64,000 bases of DNA from Arcobacter sp. CECT 8983. Lineage in GTDB: Bacteria > Campylobacterota > Campylobacteria > Campylobacterales > Arcobacteraceae. The position numbers and the translations under genes are program-made. The DNA lies in the NCBI RefSeq assembly GCF_004118855.1, contig NZ_PDKF01000002.1, positions 360,690 to 424,689 on the forward strand. The letters are read 5' to 3'. Numbering within the stretch: position 1 is the first letter of the stretch; each line of letters opens with the position of its first letter. The notes below the pieces were generated by a model. That model was not told where the DNA came from. It was given only the letters and a program-made list of their open reading frames with translations, and did not search any database. Positions 45,245 through 55,844 of this stretch are shown here, in pieces.

Positions 45245-47009
45245 TTTCTATTTCTTCTAATCTATCACTTAATTTTTTCATCTGATTTTTTATCAAATCT
45301 ATTTCATCTATTTTACTTAATCGTTTAGAATCTAACATTTTTTGTAACTGTTTTTTAATAACAGGTTCCCCAATTATATTTATCAAGTTTTGAGCTTCTT
45401 CATTACTTTTTATTGTAGATTTATTATTATTTAAAAAATTAATGACCTCATTTATCTTCTCTTTTGCAAACTCTCCCATAAGACCATCTTTCATAAAAAA
45501 ACCATGGGAAAGTAACGTATGGATATTTGCGCCAAAAGTATCTATTTCTACATCTACTTCTCTTCCATTTTTTAAAAATATCACATTTTCTTTTGCTAGG
45601 TCTGAAATGATAAATGGCGAATGTGAAGTTAATATAAAATGGAATTTTTCTTGTCTATTTTTAAATATACTTATTAAATAATTCAGTAATTTCTTTTGCC
45701 ATTCAGGATGCAATTCATTATCTGCTTCATCTAGAAGTATAAAGTAGTTTTTTTTCTTGTACTTTTGTATAACTTTTTCAATATAAAACCTAATTCGTAA
45801 AATTGCTTTTTCACCATTGCTTAGATCATCATAGTCAACATTATTAGTAGATAATATTTTTAGTTTAAAAAATTTACTTGGTAAAGACGTTAATAAACTT
45901 ATATTATTTTCATTTAAATATTCTGTATTAACATTAATATTAGCGAAAGTGTTATCAATTTGAAATATTTGATTCAAATCATTTTCATTTAATATTTTTA
46001 AGTAATTTATTAAATCTTCAAGTTCATAAGATAAAGGTATCTCTTTTATATCTTGTCTAACAAATGATTTCTCAATTGATTTTAAATGTTTACTTATAAA
46101 TTCTGCTAAATCTTTTGGATTATTTATTATATTTTTATTAGTATCATTTATTTTAATATGTCTACCTTTTAATAAATTAAAAATTGTGCTATATATTAAA
46201 TGTAATATAAAATCTTTAATTTCAAGTTTATTCTTATATTGAAACTGATTTACAGTATTTCCTAACGGTTCTATAGAAATTTTGTAAGGTTCAAAATATT
46301 TATTATCATCAATATAGTTTTTAGAAATAATATGGTTTATTACTAAAGTCTTATCATAATTATAATGTTGATATATATCATATTCTTTATTTGGCACAGC
46401 AAGTATAGATGAATTATCATTTTCATAATATGTAAATCTATCAAATGAAAAATCATAATGTAATATAAACAATTTTTCATGAAGTTCATTTATATTTTTA
46501 CTGAAACATTCCTTATTAAAATTACTATTAACTCTTTTTTCTAAAGCCAACCTTGTAATATCATCAAATTTTTTTTCTTTTAATAGTTTTATGTATTCAT
46601 CTGATTTAAATGAATTCAATATATAACATGGAATGTTAAATGCAGTATTATTTGTTACTTTTACTTTATCTAAAATACTCCATAATATAAAAAACTGCTT
46701 TAGAGCTTTACTGTAATATATAAATATATAAGTCTTTGGATCCGTTATAAAAATATCAAACTTTTTATTAAGAAACAAAGAGGAGAATTGTCCAATATAT
46801 TTTAGAAGGCTACTCTTTCCACTTCCATTTTCACCAACAATAGCAGTAATATTTATATTCTCAGGAAATATATTTACATAATCTTTGTTTTCATCAATAG
46901 TTAATTCATTTTTTTCTTCATCATACTTACAATCAAACCTAGGAGAAAAATTAAACCCCTGTTTCTTTATATTCTTATAACTCTCAACCCACAAATAAAC
47001 CAATTCCAT
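45231..47009 (-). CDS. AAA ATPase, PtuA-like component of a Septu-type defence module
   Basis: A 592-residue SMC/ABC-like ATPase: Walker [10 protein letters not shown] (59-67), signature LSNGE (396-400), Walker [13 protein letters not shown] (424-435) and switch histidine H463 in ILTSHSPF. The insert between is long, very AT-rich in coding and poorly conserved by eye, as in defence ATPases of the OLD/PtuA group. It is translationally coupled to the HNH nuclease. The pair likely senses infection and degrades nucleic acid. Family pattern clear; defence role inferred. Confidence 0.75.
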   Translation of the reverse strand: MELVYLWVESYKNIKKQGFNFSPRFDCKYDEEKNELTIDENKDYVNIFPENINITAIVGENGSGKSSLLKYIGQFSSLFLNKKFDIFITDPKTYIFIYYSKALKQFFILWSILDKVKVTNNTAFNIPCYILNSFKSDEYIKLLKEKKFDDITRLALEKRVNSNFNKECFSKNINELHEKLFILHYDFSFDRFTYYENDNSSILAVPNKEYDIYQHYNYDKTLVINHIISKNYIDDNKYFEPYKISIEPLGNTVNQFQYKNKLEIKDFILHLIYSTIFNLLKGRHIKINDTNKNIINNPKDLAEFISKHLKSIEKSFVRQDIKEIPLSYELEDLINYLKILNENDLNQIFQIDNTFANINVNTEYLNENNISLLTSLPSKFFKLKILSTNNVDYDDLSNGEKAILRIRFYIEKVIQKYKKKNYFILLDEADNELHPEWQKKLLNYLISIFKNRQEKFHFILTSHSPFIISDLAKENVIFLKNGREVDVEIDTFGANIHTLLSHGFFMKDGLMGEFAKEKINEVINFLNNNKSTIKSNEEAQNLINIIGEPVIKKQLQKMLDSKRLSKIDEIDLIKNQMKKLSDRLEEIENAED

Positions 47010-47090
47010 AATAACTCTTTAAATATAATATTTCTAAATATATTACAAAAATATCATTTAAAAGTTTACATCAAGTTCAAAGAGTTATTA
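47009..47090. repeat. 12-base inverted repeat before the AAA ATPase gene
   Basis: TAATAACTCTTT at 47009-47020 and AAAGAGTTATTA at 47079-47090 are exact inverted copies flanking the ATPase promoter region. They may be an operator pair, a long-loop structure or the edge of the inserted module. Confidence 0.35.
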
Positions 47091-47177
47091 ATTGGCTTTT
47101 CTTTTTACTCCAAGATAAAAAGAAGAAAAAAGTATGAATCTGCTAAAATAAAAAATTATAAAAAAGAAGGAATATCA

Positions 47178-48041
47178 TTGAAACAATACTTAGACTTACT
47201 ACAACATATTTTAGATAATGGTATTAAAAAAGAAGATAGAACAGGTACTGGAACTACTTCTGTTTTTGGTTATCAAATGAGATTTGATTTAAGTGAAGGT
47301 TTCCCTCTTGTAACTACAAAAAAGACTCATCTTAAAGCTATTATTTCAGAGCTTTTATGGTTTATAGAAGGAAGTACTGATGAAAGAAGACTTGCTGAAA
47401 TCCATTTTGGAGATAAAGCTTCAAACCTAATTGGTAAAAAAACTGTATGGACTGCAAATGCAGATGCTCAAGGGAAAGATTTAGGTTATACGAATACAGA
47501 TACTATAAAAGAGCTTGGTCCTGTATATGGAAGCCAATGGAGATCTTGGGAAGGTGCAAATGGAAAAAAAGTTGATCAATTAGCTGATGTAATAAATCAA
47601 ATCAAAACTAATCCAGATAGTAGAAGAATTATTTTAAATGCTTGGAATGTAGCAGAGATAGAAAATATGGCATTACCTCCTTGTCATACTTTTTTCCAGT
47701 TTTATGTAGCAGAGGGAAAACTATCTTGTCAGTTATACCAAAGAAGTGCAGATGTATTTTTAGGAGTACCTTTTAATATCGCTTCTTATGCATTACTTAC
47801 TATGATGATTGCACAAGTTTGTGATTTAAAAGTGGGGGATTTTGTACATACTTTTGGTGATGCACATATTTATTCAAATCATATGGAACAAGTTAATTTA
47901 CAACTTAGTCGTACTCCACATAAAAAACCAACTATGAAAATCAATCCTGATATAAAAGATATCAATGATTTCAAAATGGAAGATTTTGAATTAGTTGATT
48001 ATGTATGTGATGAACCAATTAAAGCACAAATGGCTGTATAA
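47178..48041 (+). CDS. thyA: Thymidylate synthase
   Basis: Methylates dUMP with methylene-tetrahydrofolate. The 287 residues include RTGTGT, the nucleophile C169 in [29 protein letters not shown] and [12 protein letters not shown]. The start is TTG with AAGAAGGAA upstream. folA follows 15 bases later, so dTMP synthesis and folate recycling are coupled. Confidence 0.95.
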   Translation: MKQYLDLLQHILDNGIKKEDRTGTGTTSVFGYQMRFDLSEGFPLVTTKKTHLKAIISELLWFIEGSTDERRLAEIHFGDKASNLIGKKTVWTANADAQGKDLGYTNTDTIKELGPVYGSQWRSWEGANGKKVDQLADVINQIKTNPDSRRIILNAWNVAEIENMALPPCHTFFQFYVAEGKLSCQLYQRSADVFLGVPFNIASYALLTMMIAQVCDLKVGDFVHTFGDAHIYSNHMEQVNLQLSRTPHKKPTMKINPDIKDINDFKMEDFELVDYVCDEPIKAQMAV

Positions 48042-48056
48042 AGGAAGGGCAAACAA

Positions 48057-48560
48057 ATGAAGATTTCAATGATAGTAGCCTATGGGAAAAACTGGGAAAT
48101 AGGTTTAAACAACCAAATGTTATGGCATATAAGTGAAGATTTTAAAAACTTTAAACAAATAACTTCAGGTCATCATCTTTTAATGGGAAGAAAAACTTTT
48201 GAATCTATTGGTAAACCTCTTCCAAATAGAACTTCACTTGTATTAAGCAAAGGTGATTTTGAACATGAAGGTGTTTATACTTTTAATGATATTTACAAAG
48301 CTTTAGACTTTGCACGGGCAAATGGGGAAGAAGAACTATTTGTAATTGGTGGTGCAAATATCTATGAAACTTTATTCCCTTATGTTGATAAGATGTATTT
48401 AAGTGAAGTAGATTTTGAAGGTGAGGCAGATGCTTATTTAAAAGAGATTGATTTCTCTTCTTGGGATTTAGTAGAACAAAAAGATTATGAAGAAATCAAA
48501 GAGGGTGATAAGGTTAAATCACCAGCTTGGAAATTTAAAGTTTGGGTTAAAAAAGATTAA
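48057..48560 (+). CDS. folA: Dihydrofolate reductase
   Basis: Regenerates tetrahydrofolate. The 167 residues show MIVAYGKNWEIGLNNQMLWH (substrate and cofactor site), LLMGRKTFESIGKPLP and VIGGANIYE. It is directly downstream of thyA, which consumes its product. Confidence 0.93.
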   Translation: MKISMIVAYGKNWEIGLNNQMLWHISEDFKNFKQITSGHHLLMGRKTFESIGKPLPNRTSLVLSKGDFEHEGVYTFNDIYKALDFARANGEEELFVIGGANIYETLFPYVDKMYLSEVDFEGEADAYLKEIDFSSWDLVEQKDYEEIKEGDKVKSPAWKFKVWVKKD

Positions 48561-48564
48561 GTAG

Positions 48565-49476
48565 ATGCTTAAAAAAATAACTACACTTTTTCCTATATGG
48601 GCAATTATCTTTTCAATAATTGCATACTTACAACCTAGCATTGTAATTGATTTTAAATCTTGGATTATTCCTTTACTTATTTTGATAATGTTTTGTATGG
48701 GAATAACTTTAAAAGTAGATGATTTTAGAAGAGTTTTGAAAAAACCTAAAATCATTGCCTTAACTGTATTTTTACAATTTTTGATTATGCCCCTTGCTGC
48801 TTTTGTTATTTCAAAACTTTTTAGTCTTTCAGATGAATTACTTGTTGGGATGGTTTTAGTTGGTGCAGTTTCAGGTGGAACAGCTTCAAATGTAATTGCA
48901 TATTTAGCAAAAGCTGATGTTGCTTTATCTATTACTATGACTATAGTTTCAACGCTTTTATCAATACTCATTACACCATATTTGACTTTACTTTATGTAG
49001 GACAAACAGTTCCTGTACCTGCTTTTAGTATGTTGTTGAGTATCTTAAAAATAGTATTTGTTCCTGTTGTTGTAGGGATTATTTTAAATCACTTCTTCCA
49101 TAAATACATAGAAAAAAGACATGATTTATTTGCTTTTCTTTCTATAGTTTCTATTGTATTTATTATTGGAATTATCATTGGATTAAATCAAAGCAAAATA
49201 GCAACTATTGCATTACCTTTAATGCTTGCTATTATGCTTCATAATTTTACAGGATTATTATCTGGGTTTTACATAGCTAAATTTTTAGGATATGAAAAAA
49301 AGGAATGCAAAACAGTAGCTATTGAAGTTGGTATGCAAAACTCAGGCTTAGCAGTTGTATTATCAATGAAGTATTTTACTGCTTTAAGTGCATTGCCTGG
49401 AGCAATTTTTAGTATTTGGCACAATATCTCTGGTTCGATTATTGCAGGATATTGGTCAAAAGAAGATGAACACTAA
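48565..49476 (+). CDS. Bile acid:sodium symporter family transporter
   Basis: A 303-residue protein with about nine to ten helices. SBF-family landmarks are MFCMGITLKVDDF, LVGAVSGGTASNVIAYLAKADVALS and EVGMQNSGLAVVL. Homologues carry bile acids, pantoate or other organic anions with sodium; the substrate here is unknown. It starts four bases after folA. Confidence 0.85.
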   Translation: MLKKITTLFPIWAIIFSIIAYLQPSIVIDFKSWIIPLLILIMFCMGITLKVDDFRRVLKKPKIIALTVFLQFLIMPLAAFVISKLFSLSDELLVGMVLVGAVSGGTASNVIAYLAKADVALSITMTIVSTLLSILITPYLTLLYVGQTVPVPAFSMLLSILKIVFVPVVVGIILNHFFHKYIEKRHDLFAFLSIVSIVFIIGIIIGLNQSKIATIALPLMLAIMLHNFTGLLSGFYIAKFLGYEKKECKTVAIEVGMQNSGLAVVLSMKYFTALSALPGAIFSIWHNISGSIIAGYWSKEDEH

Positions 49477-49498
49477 AGCTTATAAAAGCTCTAGTGTT
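49469..49498. terminator. Hairpin between the symporter and glycosyltransferase genes
   Basis: AACACTA and TAGTGTT flank a partly paired AAGCT core between two convergent genes. Probable bidirectional terminator with a weak T-tract. Confidence 0.45.
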
Positions 49499-50592
49499 TC
49501 AGCTAACTTATTTGCAACTTTTTTATAATTTCTTATTTCTAAAAGTCTAGTTTGACCTTTTTTACCAATATCTGCAATCTCTTCTTTTGATAAATCAATT
49601 ATCTCTTCAAGTCTAGTTTTTATAGAGTATTTATCAAACTTACAAAACCAAGCATCATGATTATCTGTAAATAAAGTATAGTTATTTGCATTGTTTGTCA
49701 TCAAACAAGGAATGGCAGTAGAATAATAATCCATGATTTTAGTAGGGGTAGAAGTACTAAATAGTGGTATATCAGGCAATACACATATTCCAATATCAGC
49801 TTCAGAAATGTATTTTAATAACTCTTCTTTTGTCTTTGTATTTACAATTTCTATTTTATTTTCTAATGTTGGAAAAGATTTTATTATTGCTTTTGCATTT
49901 TCTGGATTCTTTGTAGAAATAGTTAATTTCCAGGAAGAACTTTTTACACTATCAAAAGCATTTATAACTGTTTCGAAATCCCTTAGTTTATCAATTGTCC
50001 CTGCATAGAAAAATCTTTTTTCATTTGATTGGTGTTGTTTGTTTTCTTTTAATTCATCTGGGTCTAAACAAGGAGGACAAACAAAAGTTTTTACTTTTAC
50101 TGCTTCATAATACTCTTCTTTCATCAAATCAGAAGAAGGTAAAAAAATATCACATTGGTTTATGTATTTTGTTTCAGAAAAACTATTGATTGTAGTGTTT
50201 AGATATTTTAGAAAACTAGATTTATTATTTGCTTTATCCACTTCCATTTTTTCTATCTCTTTTGGAAATGAAAGCCTATATCCAACTTTATAGTTATAAG
50301 TTTTACTTTCTTGTAAAATTGCTTTTAAAATAGCTGCATTGTTTCTAACTATAATATAGTCATAAATAGTAGGATTTATTTCTGCTTTTTTCAATAAACT
50401 CAAGATTTTTGTTGCTTCTAACTTAGGTAAAACAAAACGCCTATCATCTTTTTTTTCTAGTTCAGTTTTGAATTCACTAAAATAAACTATATCAGTTTGG
50501 ATATAATCATTTAAATGTTTTTCAAACAAAGGACCAATAAAACTGTGGTCAGTATATTCATCTTGGTCTGTTATATAAAGAAGTCTACTCAT
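49480..50592 (-). CDS. Glycosyltransferase, GT-B fold
   Basis: A 370-residue protein of the GT4/GT1-like type. RFFYAGTIDKLRDFETVINAF, then ADIGICVLPDIPLFSTSTPT and KIMDYYSTAIPC match the nucleotide-sugar domain of family 4 enzymes. Sugar and acceptor are unknown; no polysaccharide cluster is adjacent. The ATG at 50592 has AAGGAG at proper spacing and is preferred to a TTG five codons upstream. Confidence 0.8.
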   Translation of the reverse strand: MSRLLYITDQDEYTDHSFIGPLFEKHLNDYIQTDIVYFSEFKTELEKKDDRRFVLPKLEATKILSLLKKAEINPTIYDYIIVRNNAAILKAILQESKTYNYKVGYRLSFPKEIEKMEVDKANNKSSFLKYLNTTINSFSETKYINQCDIFLPSSDLMKEEYYEAVKVKTFVCPPCLDPDELKENKQHQSNEKRFFYAGTIDKLRDFETVINAFDSVKSSSWKLTISTKNPENAKAIIKSFPTLENKIEIVNTKTKEELLKYISEADIGICVLPDIPLFSTSTPTKIMDYYSTAIPCLMTNNANNYTLFTDNHDAWFCKFDKYSIKTRLEEIIDLSKEEIADIGKKGQTRLLEIRNYKKVANKLAETLELL

Positions 50593-50816
50593 AATTACTC
50601 CTTGCAAGAAAATTGTTTTATACTATCATAAGCAAGTAGCATTAAAGAAGCACTAATATTATTTTCTTAAATATTTAGTTTATAGTATTTTAAAGGAATG
50701 AGTAAAAACTTATTATGAAGTAGATGAAACAGTTAGTTGTACGATAATTATACATTAATTTTTATTTAATTGGTATTATTATAATATAATAGCTTGAATC
50801 TAAAAAAAGAGAGATA

Positions 50817-51563
50817 ATGGGTAATAGTAGTAACATTATTAGTATGAATAAAATTAATAAATTTTTTGACGACTTTCATGTTTTAAAAAATATTAATTTC
50901 TATGTAAAAAAAGGTGAAATTGTTGTTGTTTGTGGACCATCAGGTTCTGGAAAATCAACACTAATTAGATGTATCAATGGTCTAGAAGATATTGATGAAG
51001 GTGAAATCATAGTTGATAATATTGATATTCATAAAAGTAAAAAGAACCTACAAGAGATTAGAGGTGAAGTTGGAATGGTTTTTCAACACTTTAATCTATT
51101 TCCTCACTTAACTATTTTAGAAAATATCACTCTTGCACCATCTTTAGTAAAAAATGTAAATAAAGAAGAGGCAAAAAAGATTGCTTTAGAACTACTAGAT
51201 AAAGTAAGATTAAAAGACAAGGCTAATTCATATCCTGCTGATTTAAGTGGTGGACAAAAACAAAGAATTGCCATAGCAAGAAGTTTAGCAATGAAACCAA
51301 AAGTTATACTTTTTGATGAACCTACATCAGCCCTTGATCCAGAAACAATAGGTGATGTACTTGCAGTTATGAAAGATTTAGCAAAGGAAAACTTTACTTT
51401 AGTTTGTGTTACTCATGAAATGGGTTTTGCAAAAGAAGTAGGTGATAGAATCGTATTTATGGATCACGGAGTTATTGTAGAAGAGAATACTCCAAAAGAA
51501 TTTTTTGAAAATCCAAGAAGTGATAGAGCAAAGAAATTCTTAAAAGAAATATTAACACATTAA
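50817..51563 (+). CDS. Polar amino acid ABC transporter ATP-binding protein
   Basis: A 248-residue ATPase of the GlnQ/HisP group: Walker [24 protein letters not shown], signature [15 protein letters not shown] and [10 protein letters not shown]. It powers the permease and binding protein encoded just downstream. Confidence 0.92.
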   Translation: MGNSSNIISMNKINKFFDDFHVLKNINFYVKKGEIVVVCGPSGSGKSTLIRCINGLEDIDEGEIIVDNIDIHKSKKNLQEIRGEVGMVFQHFNLFPHLTILENITLAPSLVKNVNKEEAKKIALELLDKVRLKDKANSYPADLSGGQKQRIAIARSLAMKPKVILFDEPTSALDPETIGDVLAVMKDLAKENFTLVCVTHEMGFAKEVGDRIVFMDHGVIVEENTPKEFFENPRSDRAKKFLKEILTH

Positions 51564-51575
51564 TAAGGAGAAAAA

Positions 51576-52421
51576 GTGATAAAAAGAAATGGAATCCTGT
51601 TCACAGGTAAAAAATTAGTACTAGCTTTAATGGTATTTGCAACAATGAATTTACTTGCAGATGATATTAACCTTTGGAAGAAATCTACATTAAATGAGAT
51701 TGTTAAAAGAGGGGAATTAAGAGCTTGTTTAGACCCAGGATATATGCCTTTTGAAATGAAAGATAAAAGAGGTAGAATTATTGGTTATGATATTGACTAT
51801 GGTAAAAAAATGGCAAAAGAAATGGGTGTAAAGTTTACTCCTGTAGCGACTGCTTTTGATGGTATTATTGCATCACTTTTAACTGGTAAATGTGATATTA
51901 TTATGTCAGCAATGACTATTACTCAACAAAGAAATTTAAAGATTAATTTTGCTAACCCATATACTGTACTTGGACAAACTGTTTTAATCTCTAAAGAATT
52001 AGAAGGTAAAGTTACTGAAGCAAGCCAATTAGATAAAAAAGGTTATACAATTGTTACAAAACTAGGTGTAACTGGTGAGATTGTTGCAAAGAAATTCTTT
52101 AAAAATGCAAAAGTAGTAACTTTTGAAACTGAACCAGATGCACTTTCAGAAGTATTAAATGGAAAAGCTGATGCATTTATCTATGATAAACCATATAATA
52201 TTTTATTTATGACTGATAAAGGTAAAGGTAAATTAGTACACTTAGATACGCCATTAACTTATGAGCCATTAGGTTGGGCTATTAGAAAAGGTGATCCAGA
52301 TTTCCTTAATTGGCTAAACAACTTCTTAAGACAAACACAAGAAGATAAACTAGTTGATTTCCATGGAAAATTAAATAAAAAATGGTTACAAGATACAGAT
52401 TGGTTAAAAAGAGTTCAATAA
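51576..52421 (+). CDS. Amino acid ABC transporter substrate-binding protein
   Basis: A 281-residue periplasmic protein with a signal peptide (KLVLALMVFATMNLLA). The family-3 solute-binding pattern is clear: RGELRACLDPGYMPFEMKD, IGYDIDYGKKMAKEMG, DIIMSAMTITQQRN. The ligand is probably a polar amino acid. The start is GTG with AAGGAG upstream. Confidence 0.9.
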   Translation: MIKRNGILFTGKKLVLALMVFATMNLLADDINLWKKSTLNEIVKRGELRACLDPGYMPFEMKDKRGRIIGYDIDYGKKMAKEMGVKFTPVATAFDGIIASLLTGKCDIIMSAMTITQQRNLKINFANPYTVLGQTVLISKELEGKVTEASQLDKKGYTIVTKLGVTGEIVAKKFFKNAKVVTFETEPDALSEVLNGKADAFIYDKPYNILFMTDKGKGKLVHLDTPLTYEPLGWAIRKGDPDFLNWLNNFLRQTQEDKLVDFHGKLNKKWLQDTDWLKRVQ

Positions 52422-52424
52422 TTT

Positions 52425-53393
52425 ATGAGTAAAAAACACGAATCTTGGGCACAAAACAAAAAGCTAGGGCATTTTATTGCTCTAGCTTTTTATATTGCAG
52501 TTGGATATTTCTTTTATCTAGCCGCAACAAATATGAACTACGTATGGAAATGGAACTCTATTCCTAAATATTTTGTTTATGAAAAAGTTGTAAATGTTGA
52601 AGCTCCTATAGATGGAAAACTAGTATTAAAAGATGGAAAATACTTTATTGAAGGAACTGATACAGTTCAGTTAGAAAATTTAGATAGTAGTTTTTCATTA
52701 GAGTATAAAGTAGGAGAATATGCATATCAGTTTGATGTAATTGCTTCAAAAACTAATACAAAACTAGGTCCAATATTGCAAGGACTTTGGGTAACATTAA
52801 AAGTATCCTTTTTTGCAGCAATATTGACTTTTATAATAGGTATTATCGTTGCCCTTATGAAACTATCTTCATATCAATTTTTAAAAGATATTGCAACAGT
52901 ATATATTACACTTGTTAGGGGAACACCTTTATTAGTACAAATTTTCTTATTCTATTTCATAGTTGCAAATATTTTTGAACTTGATAGATTTATCGCTGGG
53001 GTATTAGCTCTTGGTATTTTCTTTGGTGCTTATATGGCAGAAGTTTTAAGAGGGGCTATTCAATCTATTGATAAAGGGCAACTTGAAGCTGCTAGTTCTC
53101 TTGGTATTTCAAAAACACAAGCTATGAGATATATTATTTTACCTCAAGCCTTTAAACGAGCCTTACCAACATTGGTTGGAGAGATGATTGCTTTAGTTAA
53201 AGACTCTTCTTTAGTTTCTGTTATTGCTATTACAGATTTAACTAAAGTAGGAAAAGAGATTGTATCAAATACTTTCTCACCCTTTGAAACATGGATTATC
53301 GTTGCATTGGTTTATTTATGTATCACTTCTTTATTAAGTTTTATAGGACATAAAATAGAAAAAAGAATGGCTTTAAAAGGTGGGATGAGTTAA
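52425..53393 (+). CDS. Amino acid ABC transporter permease
   Basis: A 322-residue inner-membrane protein of the HEQRo family. It has an extra N-terminal helix (17-35) and a periplasmic stretch before the permease domain (from about 122: LQGLWVTLKVSFFAAI; TLVRGTPLLVQIF; EAASSLGISKTQAMRYIILP). It follows the binding protein gene by three bases. Confidence 0.9.
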   Translation: MSKKHESWAQNKKLGHFIALAFYIAVGYFFYLAATNMNYVWKWNSIPKYFVYEKVVNVEAPIDGKLVLKDGKYFIEGTDTVQLENLDSSFSLEYKVGEYAYQFDVIASKTNTKLGPILQGLWVTLKVSFFAAILTFIIGIIVALMKLSSYQFLKDIATVYITLVRGTPLLVQIFLFYFIVANIFELDRFIAGVLALGIFFGAYMAEVLRGAIQSIDKGQLEAASSLGISKTQAMRYIILPQAFKRALPTLVGEMIALVKDSSLVSVIAITDLTKVGKEIVSNTFSPFETWIIVALVYLCITSLLSFIGHKIEKRMALKGGMS

Positions 53394-53394
53394 T

Positions 53395-54015
53395 TTGGAA
53401 ATATTATCTAATTTTATCCAACAAACCATTACTATCTTCGCTATTATGGACCCAATAGGGATAAGCGCTTTAGCCTTATCTTTGTTGAGTACAAATATTA
53501 CAAAAAATCAAATATCAACAATTGCAAGAAAATCTACTTTTACAATTATTATTGCATTTTTTGTAGTACTTATTACTGGGGATGGAATTTTAAGAGTCTT
53601 TGGTATTGGTGAAAATTCACTTAAAGTTATGGGTGGAATTATTCTTCTTATGATGGCAATTTCTATGGTAAATGGAAGTGCAAAAGAGGGTAAAAAAGAT
53701 GATAATAAAAGTGATGAAGAACTTTCAGTTATACCTATAGGTATTCCTATTGCTTTTGGGGCTGGATTATTTACTACTATTGTTATTTTTAAACATGATG
53801 CAAAAACTTTTACTGATTTAATATCTATTACTTTTGCTTTTTGTATAAATGCACTTTTATTTTATTTAATATTAAAAAACTCTATTTATATTAGAAAACT
53901 TTTTGGCGTTACAGGACAAAATGTAGTAACAAAACTTATGGGATTAATTGTTGGAGCAATTGCAGTACAATTTATAATCTCAGGAATAGTCAGTCTTACA
54001 AAACTATATTTATAA
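53395..54015 (+). CDS. MarC-family integral membrane protein
   Basis: A 206-residue protein with about six helices and the MarC/UPF0056 start FAIMDPIGISALAL and later IPIGIPIAFGAGLFTTIVIF. Some relatives export amino acids; others have no known role. The start is TTG one base after the permease stop. Confidence 0.8.
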   Translation: MEILSNFIQQTITIFAIMDPIGISALALSLLSTNITKNQISTIARKSTFTIIIAFFVVLITGDGILRVFGIGENSLKVMGGIILLMMAISMVNGSAKEGKKDDNKSDEELSVIPIGIPIAFGAGLFTTIVIFKHDAKTFTDLISITFAFCINALLFYLILKNSIYIRKLFGVTGQNVVTKLMGLIVGAIAVQFIISGIVSLTKLYL

Positions 54016-54629
54016 TGATATTAGACATATTTTTAAAAGGTTTTATTGTAACAATATCTTTGATTGTTGCAATTGGAGCTCAAAATGCATATATTCTAAA
54101 ACTTGGGCTTTTGAAACAACATGTAGGAAAAGCAGTACTTTTTTGTATTTTTTCAGATATTTTTCTTATTTCGCTGGGTGTTTTTGGATTAGGTTTTTTT
54201 ATAAAAGACAATCAAATTTTAATAAACTCAATTGCTATTTTTGGAATTGTATTTTTATGTTTTTATGCTTTTTTATCTTTTAAATCGGCATTTAAAAATG
54301 AGAGTTTAAAGATTGATGATGAGGTAAAAACAAATCCATTAAGACAAGTGCTAACTTTACTTTTTGTTTTCACATATTTAAATCCACATGCATATCTTGA
54401 TACTATTTTATTAATTGGTGGAATTGGAGCAAATATTGAAGATGATTTAAAGTTGTTTTTTTTATTAGGAAGTTTATCGGCTTCTTCATTTTGGTTTATT
54501 ACATTAGGCTTTTCAGCAAGATTTTTAATTCCATTATTTAAAAAGCCAATTACATGGAAGATACTTGATATTTCAATTGGATTAATTATGCTAGTAATTG
54601 CATATTCACTTCTTGAAATAATTGAATAA
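54015..54629 (+). CDS. LysE/ArgO-family amino acid exporter
   Basis: A 204-residue membrane protein with the LysE signature LIVAIGAQNAYILKLGL and FTYLNPHAYLDTILLIGG. LysE and ArgO export basic amino acids. It overlaps the MarC gene by one base and ends the importer-exporter unit that begins at 50817. Confidence 0.87.
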   Translation: MILDIFLKGFIVTISLIVAIGAQNAYILKLGLLKQHVGKAVLFCIFSDIFLISLGVFGLGFFIKDNQILINSIAIFGIVFLCFYAFLSFKSAFKNESLKIDDEVKTNPLRQVLTLLFVFTYLNPHAYLDTILLIGGIGANIEDDLKLFFLLGSLSASSFWFITLGFSARFLIPLFKKPITWKILDISIGLIMLVIAYSLLEIIE

Positions 54630-54785
54630 GATATATTTTAAGTTTAGATTAATAAATATAACTAAAATTATTTTATATAATAAAACATTGTCTAAGAAAT
54701 TATAATTTAAAAAAGTCAATAAAATGTCCCACTTATAAGTACTATTATAAGGTTTCATAAAATCATATACAAGTGAGTTTTGATT

Positions 54786-55844
54786 ATGAATGTAACAGTC
54801 GCCTTTTTAGAAACAGCTGAACAATTAAAACAATTTAATTTTTCAAATAAAAGTAAGTACTTAATTTTATGTACTCAAAATAGTAAAATCGATTTAGATG
54901 TATTAAATAGTTTTGAAGTAGAGTACTATGGTGCAATCTTCCCAAAATTGATATTCAAAAATAAAATAGTTGAAGATGGATATTTAATATGTAAGCTAAA
55001 TGGTAATGTTCATATTGAGTTTATTGAAGATATGATTGACTATCAATTTTCAAACTCTCGCTTAGGTGAATTTAATACTTTGATTACAATAATTGATGGA
55101 ATGTCTGATTATAATACTTCTTTTTTAGAAAACATGTTTGAATATACAAATTTAAATTCTACTATCATAGGTGGTGGAGCAGGTAGTTTAGAAAAAAATA
55201 AAAAATATCTTTTTAATAGTAAAGGTTTTTATGAAAACTCTTCTATAATAGTAATGATAGATAATAATATTGATATTGGAATAAGTGAAGGATGGCAAGT
55301 TTTAGATGGACCATTTGTTGTTACTTCATCAAAAGGTAAACTACTTGAAGAATTAGATTATAAAAGTGCTTTTGACTTATATAAAACTACAATAGAAAAA
55401 GATCTTGGTAGAAAAGTTGAAGTAGAGAACTTTTATACTCTAATGAAAGATTATCCTTTAGGAATATTAAAAAATGATGAGAAGTATATCTTAAGAGACC
55501 CAATATCTTTTCAAAAAGAGTCTTTATATTTAGCTGGGGATATTGAAAATAATAGTGTAATAAATATTTTAAAAGCAAGAGAGAGTGACCTTTTAGAATC
55601 TACTGCTAATACAAGAAGTCAGGTTTTAAAAAGTGGCGCTAAGCATTTAATGATATTTGAATGTGTATCTAGGCTTGAATATTTAACAGTAAATAGTTAT
55701 TCTAAGCAATTAAGAGAACTGAACAAGTGTGAAACAATAAAGAGTGTTTTTGGAGTAGTTAGCATAGGAGAGATAGCTAACTCAGGAGAAAAATATATAG
55801 ACTTACTAAATAAAAGTTGTGTAATAGGTGGAATATGTCATTAA
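54786..55844 (+). CDS. FIST-domain sensory protein
   Basis: A 352-residue cytoplasmic protein. FIST_N is marked by FEVEYYGAIFPKLIF and STIIGGGAGSLEKNKKYLFN; FIST_C by EVENFYTLMKDYPLGI, SGAKHLMIFECVSRL and VFGVVSIGEIANSGE. FIST proteins are proposed small-ligand (possibly amino acid) sensors. The 3' end overlaps a histidine kinase gene by ten bases, so it likely feeds that kinase. ATG at 54786 is preferred over a TTG two codons earlier. Confidence 0.85.
   Translation: MNVTVAFLETAEQLKQFNFSNKSKYLILCTQNSKIDLDVLNSFEVEYYGAIFPKLIFKNKIVEDGYLICKLNGNVHIEFIEDMIDYQFSNSRLGEFNTLITIIDGMSDYNTSFLENMFEYTNLNSTIIGGGAGSLEKNKKYLFNSKGFYENSSIIVMIDNNIDIGISEGWQVLDGPFVVTSSKGKLLEELDYKSAFDLYKTTIEKDLGRKVEVENFYTLMKDYPLGILKNDEKYILRDPISFQKESLYLAGDIENNSVINILKARESDLLESTANTRSQVLKSGAKHLMIFECVSRLEYLTVNSYSKQLRELNKCETIKSVFGVVSIGEIANSGEKYIDLLNKSCVIGGICH

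Noticed and set aside
44300..47009. Retron with PtuAB effectors
   Set aside because: No reverse transcriptase or structured msr/msd candidate is present on either side, so a stand-alone Septu-like pair is the simpler reading.
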